Positions 13,121-15,025 of a stretch of DNA of 15,025 bases are shown one piece after another. A program made the translations under genes and the position numbers. This DNA is from Promethearchaeia archaeon (GTDB taxonomy: Archaea; Asgardarchaeota; Lokiarchaeia; Sigyniarchaeales; SOKP01): the NCBI GenBank assembly GCA_029856445.1, contig JAHQWY010000052.1, positions 1 to 15,025 of the forward strand, read 5' to 3'. The notes below the pieces were generated by a model. The model saw only the letters and a list, made by a program, of their open reading frames with translations. It was not told the origin of the DNA and made no database searches. Within the stretch, counting starts at the first letter, position 1. Each line of letters opens with the position of its first letter.

Positions 13121-14173
13121 TTAGACTAATTGTTCAATTGGTATTTTTTTAATGTTGTTAAAAGCAGCTGTTAAACATTTTTCAGCATCATATACAATAG
13201 TATTTATTATGTCCGCTACATATTCCACACTATCAATAAGTTCAACACTTTGACCTAAATATGCAATACCTTCCTCAATATTTCCTTCATATGTCTGTTC
13301 TAGTTCAGCTAGCTCTCTCTCCACTTTTGACATTGAAGTCTCCCCAGCTTGTTTTTCTTCTTTACTTTCTACAAGATGATGCTTTTCAGCCATTTTATTT
13401 TTCCAGACTCGAGCAGGTCCAAAAATTCCAGTTTTTAGCTCTGTATCCGAAGCAGTCGATTCAATAACGATCTTTTTATAATTTTCATGAAATTCACATT
13501 CTTTCGAAGAAATAAATCTTGTACCCATTGCAATAGCTCCTACTCCCATAGATAAAGCAGAAGCTAACCCTTCGCCAGTAGCATAACCACCTGAAGCAAT
13601 TATAGGGACATCTGGTATATTTTTTCTTATTTGTTGTAAAAGTACTAATGTACTTATATTTTCATAAGATTGGTGCCCACCACCTTCAGTTCCAGTAATA
13701 ACAAGCCCATCAACACCAGTATTTAACAATTTTTGGGCGAGGTGTAAAGAGGGCGCCACATGAAAATGCTTGATGTTAGATCCACTTTCTTTTAATTTCT
13801 CAAAGTGTTTATTATATATCAACCTGGGAGAACCAGCACTTGTAATTAAATAAACACATTGTTCTTTTATTCTTGGATTCTCCATAATAAATCTTGGTAA
13901 TTGCCTGCAAAGTTTTATAGCATCTGGTTGCAATCTTGCTGTTCTTATATTAAACCCAAAAGGCTTATCAGTATGTTCAACTACATATTCCATACTTTTT
14001 TTCATTTCATCTAGAGTTATTGTTCCATGGATAGTAACATGGCTTAAAACACCTAATCCTCCTGCTTCTGATACCGCTACTGTTAATTTGGTGGTATAGA
14101 AAGGACCCATTGGGGCACTAAGAATCGGATGTTTAATCCCTAACATCTTTGTAATGTTTGTTTCTATTACCAT
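13121..14173 (-). CDS. Nitronate monooxygenase / FabK-like FMN enzyme
   Basis: The 350-residue protein is a TIM-barrel flavoenzyme of the nitronate monooxygenase (2-nitropropane dioxygenase)/FabK superfamily. Residues 12-42 contain GIKHPILSAPMGPF and VSEAGGLGVLS, the usual N-terminal FMN contacts. GVDGLVITGTEGGGH (153-167) holds the conserved histidine (H167) near the flavin. VPIIASGGYATGEGLASALSMGVGAIAMGTRF (about 189-220) is the phosphate-binding end of the barrel. Residues 260-305 are an unusually charged, possibly coiled insertion (KEEKQAG, KVERELAELEQTYEG). Members oxidise nitronates or act as enoyl-ACP reductases; in an archaeon without a fatty-acid synthase context, the substrate is open. 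The ATG at 14171-14173 is placed right before the conserved part. It is a single gene, with 282 bases downstream and 328 upstream. Confidence 0.88.
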   Translation of the reverse strand: MVIETNITKMLGIKHPILSAPMGPFYTTKLTVAVSEAGGLGVLSHVTIHGTITLDEMKKSMEYVVEHTDKPFGFNIRTARLQPDAIKLCRQLPRFIMENPRIKEQCVYLITSAGSPRLIYNKHFEKLKESGSNIKHFHVAPSLHLAQKLLNTGVDGLVITGTEGGGHQSYENISTLVLLQQIRKNIPDVPIIASGGYATGEGLASALSMGVGAIAMGTRFISSKECEFHENYKKIVIESTASDTELKTGIFGPARVWKNKMAEKHHLVESKEEKQAGETSMSKVERELAELEQTYEGNIEEGIAYLGQSVELIDSVEYVADIINTIVYDAEKCLTAAFNNIKKIPIEQLV

Positions 14174-14501
14174 AACGTATCACTTCATTCTAAAACAGTT
14201 CGCAATCTAATAAAATAAATCTTTTTTTATTAAATTAAACGGTTAGTTATTTTTATCAAAAATTCATTTATAAAACTTTTACTTGAAAACACACTATCAG
14301 AAGTATTAAATTTTAAAGGATATTATTAAAAGTTTAAGCATTTTTTATTAAAATTGTAAGGTGATATATCTATTGTGAGTTAGACTCGCTATAATTTCAT
14401 AGATGGAGTTATATTCATTTTTGATATATTTATTTATAAAAATTATCAAAAAACTAATGATATAAAACAATCTTTTTACTTTCTGAGAAATAAAAACAAA
14501 T
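14174..14501. other. 328-base AT-rich intergenic region
   Basis: No gene, tRNA or repeat array is visible. The only structured spot is 14368-14404: ATCTAT (14368-14373) and ATAGAT (14399-14404) enclose a small hairpin GTGAGT/ACTCGC (14375-14380 and 14384-14389, with a G-U pair), with relatively high GC for the surroundings. The gap should hold the promoter of the flavoenzyme gene (minus strand) near 14205-14222 and the 3' trailer of the maturation protease gene. Confidence 0.45.
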
Positions 14502-15025
14502 TTATAACAAGGCAATTATTTCTTTTAAAATCTTTATTAAATCTTCTGCCACTTTTTGAATAGTTGTTGTTAGATTGAAATCAAAAAATGGAAGATTCTC
14601 ATCTTCACTTCTTTCTTCAAAAGTATACTCTTTTTCCTTATATAAATTTAGTTGAGTAAAGCCCTCAAGGCTTTCAGGCACAATTCCAATCATAAAGACA
14701 TTTATATTGGGTAATTTCTCAATTAATAAATCAATTACAACATGAATTGGTAAAATATGAGTCGAAATTGGTACATATTTATGAATATTTTCACGCTCTA
14801 TTATAGCCACAGTTCCAGGAGGTTTATTTAATGTACAGGTATCTATAAGGATGAGATGTGATGCTTGAAAATCGACAACTTCTTCTAATCTTCCCATAGG
14901 ATCAATCCCCGCATTAATAAATAAAAACTTATCATTTGAATAATCTAAAAGTTCACTGATTATATAAGGTCCTACTCCATCATCAGAAAGTTTTTCTTCT
15001 CCTATACCCATAATTACGAGTTTAG
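14502..15025 (-). CDS. Hydrogenase-type maturation protease (HycI/HybD, M52), N-terminus beyond window
   Basis: This is a nickel-dependent endopeptidase of the M52 family, which trims the C-terminus of a [NiFe]-hydrogenase large subunit after metal insertion. The frame is open past the ATG at 15009-15011 to the right edge and reads KLVIMGIGEEKLSDDGVGPY. The residues before that Met fit the first beta strand of the family, so the true start lies outside the window. Visible motifs are GIGEEKLSDDGVG, with the nickel-binding acidic residue, LIDTC with a second Asp, and STHILPIH with the metal-binding His region, as in HycI. A C-terminal acidic insert (EYTFEERSEDENLP) precedes the last helix. Hydrogenase subunit genes are not in the window and may lie upstream, beyond the right edge. 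Confidence 0.85.
   Translation of the reverse strand, partial: KLVIMGIGEEKLSDDGVGPYIISELLDYSNDKFLFINAGIDPMGRLEEVVDFQASHLILIDTCTLNKPPGTVAIIERENIHKYVPISTHILPIHVVIDLLIEKLPNINVFMIGIVPESLEGFTQLNLYKEKEYTFEERSEDENLPFFDFNLTTTIQKVAEDLIKILKEIIALL

Noticed and set aside
13118..13132. Third TTAGACTAA copy as part of a dispersed repeat family with 244-263
   Set aside because: It coincides with the stop codon and last codons of the flavoenzyme gene, and one 9-base match in AT-rich DNA is expected by chance.
1..15025. tRNA genes, CRISPR arrays or insertion sequences
   Set aside because: No T-arm-like GTTCGAnnC with acceptor stem, no regularly spaced repeats and no transposase frame or long terminal inverted repeats were seen on either strand.

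Overview
The window is strongly AT-rich and looks like part of an Asgard archaeon, most plausibly a Lokiarchaeia/Promethearchaeota-type genome. Archaeal identity rests on an LSm gene directly followed by ribosomal protein eL37, an archaeal-type SepF, TATA-box-like promoters and U-tract terminators. The Asgard inference comes from several small proteins of eukaryotic-signature families close together: a ubiquitin-like protein ending in Gly-Gly-Ile, a Roadblock/LC7 protein, a longin-like protein and a leucine-rich-repeat protein. No tRNA, rRNA, CRISPR array, insertion sequence or phage gene is visible. The assignment is by family recognition only; no database search was possible.

Layout, left to right. 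A partial minus-strand gene is cut by the left edge (1-152), followed by a 346-base AT-rich gap holding two direct repeats with an 11-base period. SepF (499-840, +) ends in a hairpin. A two-gene minus-strand operon (3305 to 990) encodes both catalytic subunits of a 2-hydroxyacyl-CoA dehydratase/benzoyl-CoA reductase-type iron-sulfur enzyme; its ATP-dependent activator is not in the window. Divergent from it is the LSm-eL37 pair (3421-3959). Next comes a Roadblock/LC7 gene overlapping an E1-like (MoeB/ThiF/HesA) gene by 4 bases (4094-5214). On the minus strand follow a gamma-carbonic-anhydrase-like gene broken by a 31-base insertion (5248-5812) and, upstream of it, a large protein joining a CorA-like two-helix membrane part to a Nudix domain (5900-7576).

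NadA, the quinolinate synthase of NAD synthesis (7763-8707, +), meets an LRR protein gene (8709-10307, -) tail to tail with one base between their stop codons. Upstream of the LRR gene is a winged-helix regulator (10388-11497, -) whose start is flanked by a cluster of TATACT/AGTATA hexamers. Two small plus-strand genes follow: a coiled-coil/polyproline microprotein (11693-11902) and the ubiquitin-like protein (12049-12303), closed by a palindromic terminator. The longin-like gene (12413-12838, -), a nitronate-monooxygenase/FabK-like flavoenzyme (13121-14173, -) and a hydrogenase-type maturation protease (14502 to the right edge, -, N-terminus missing) complete the window.

How the genes may work together. 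Most of the window is mixed housekeeping and metabolism rather than one island. The most system-like part is the translationally coupled Roadblock/E1-like pair, with a ubiquitin-like substrate candidate 7 kb away on the same strand. The E1-like protein has the adenylation motifs but no cysteine at the usual catalytic position, which fits adenylation or thiocarboxylate chemistry better than classical ubiquitin transfer. No E2, E3 or Rpn11-type protease is seen here, so a link between the two loci is only a hypothesis. The dehydratase subunits, the hydrogenase-type protease and the flavoenzyme suggest an anaerobic metabolism.
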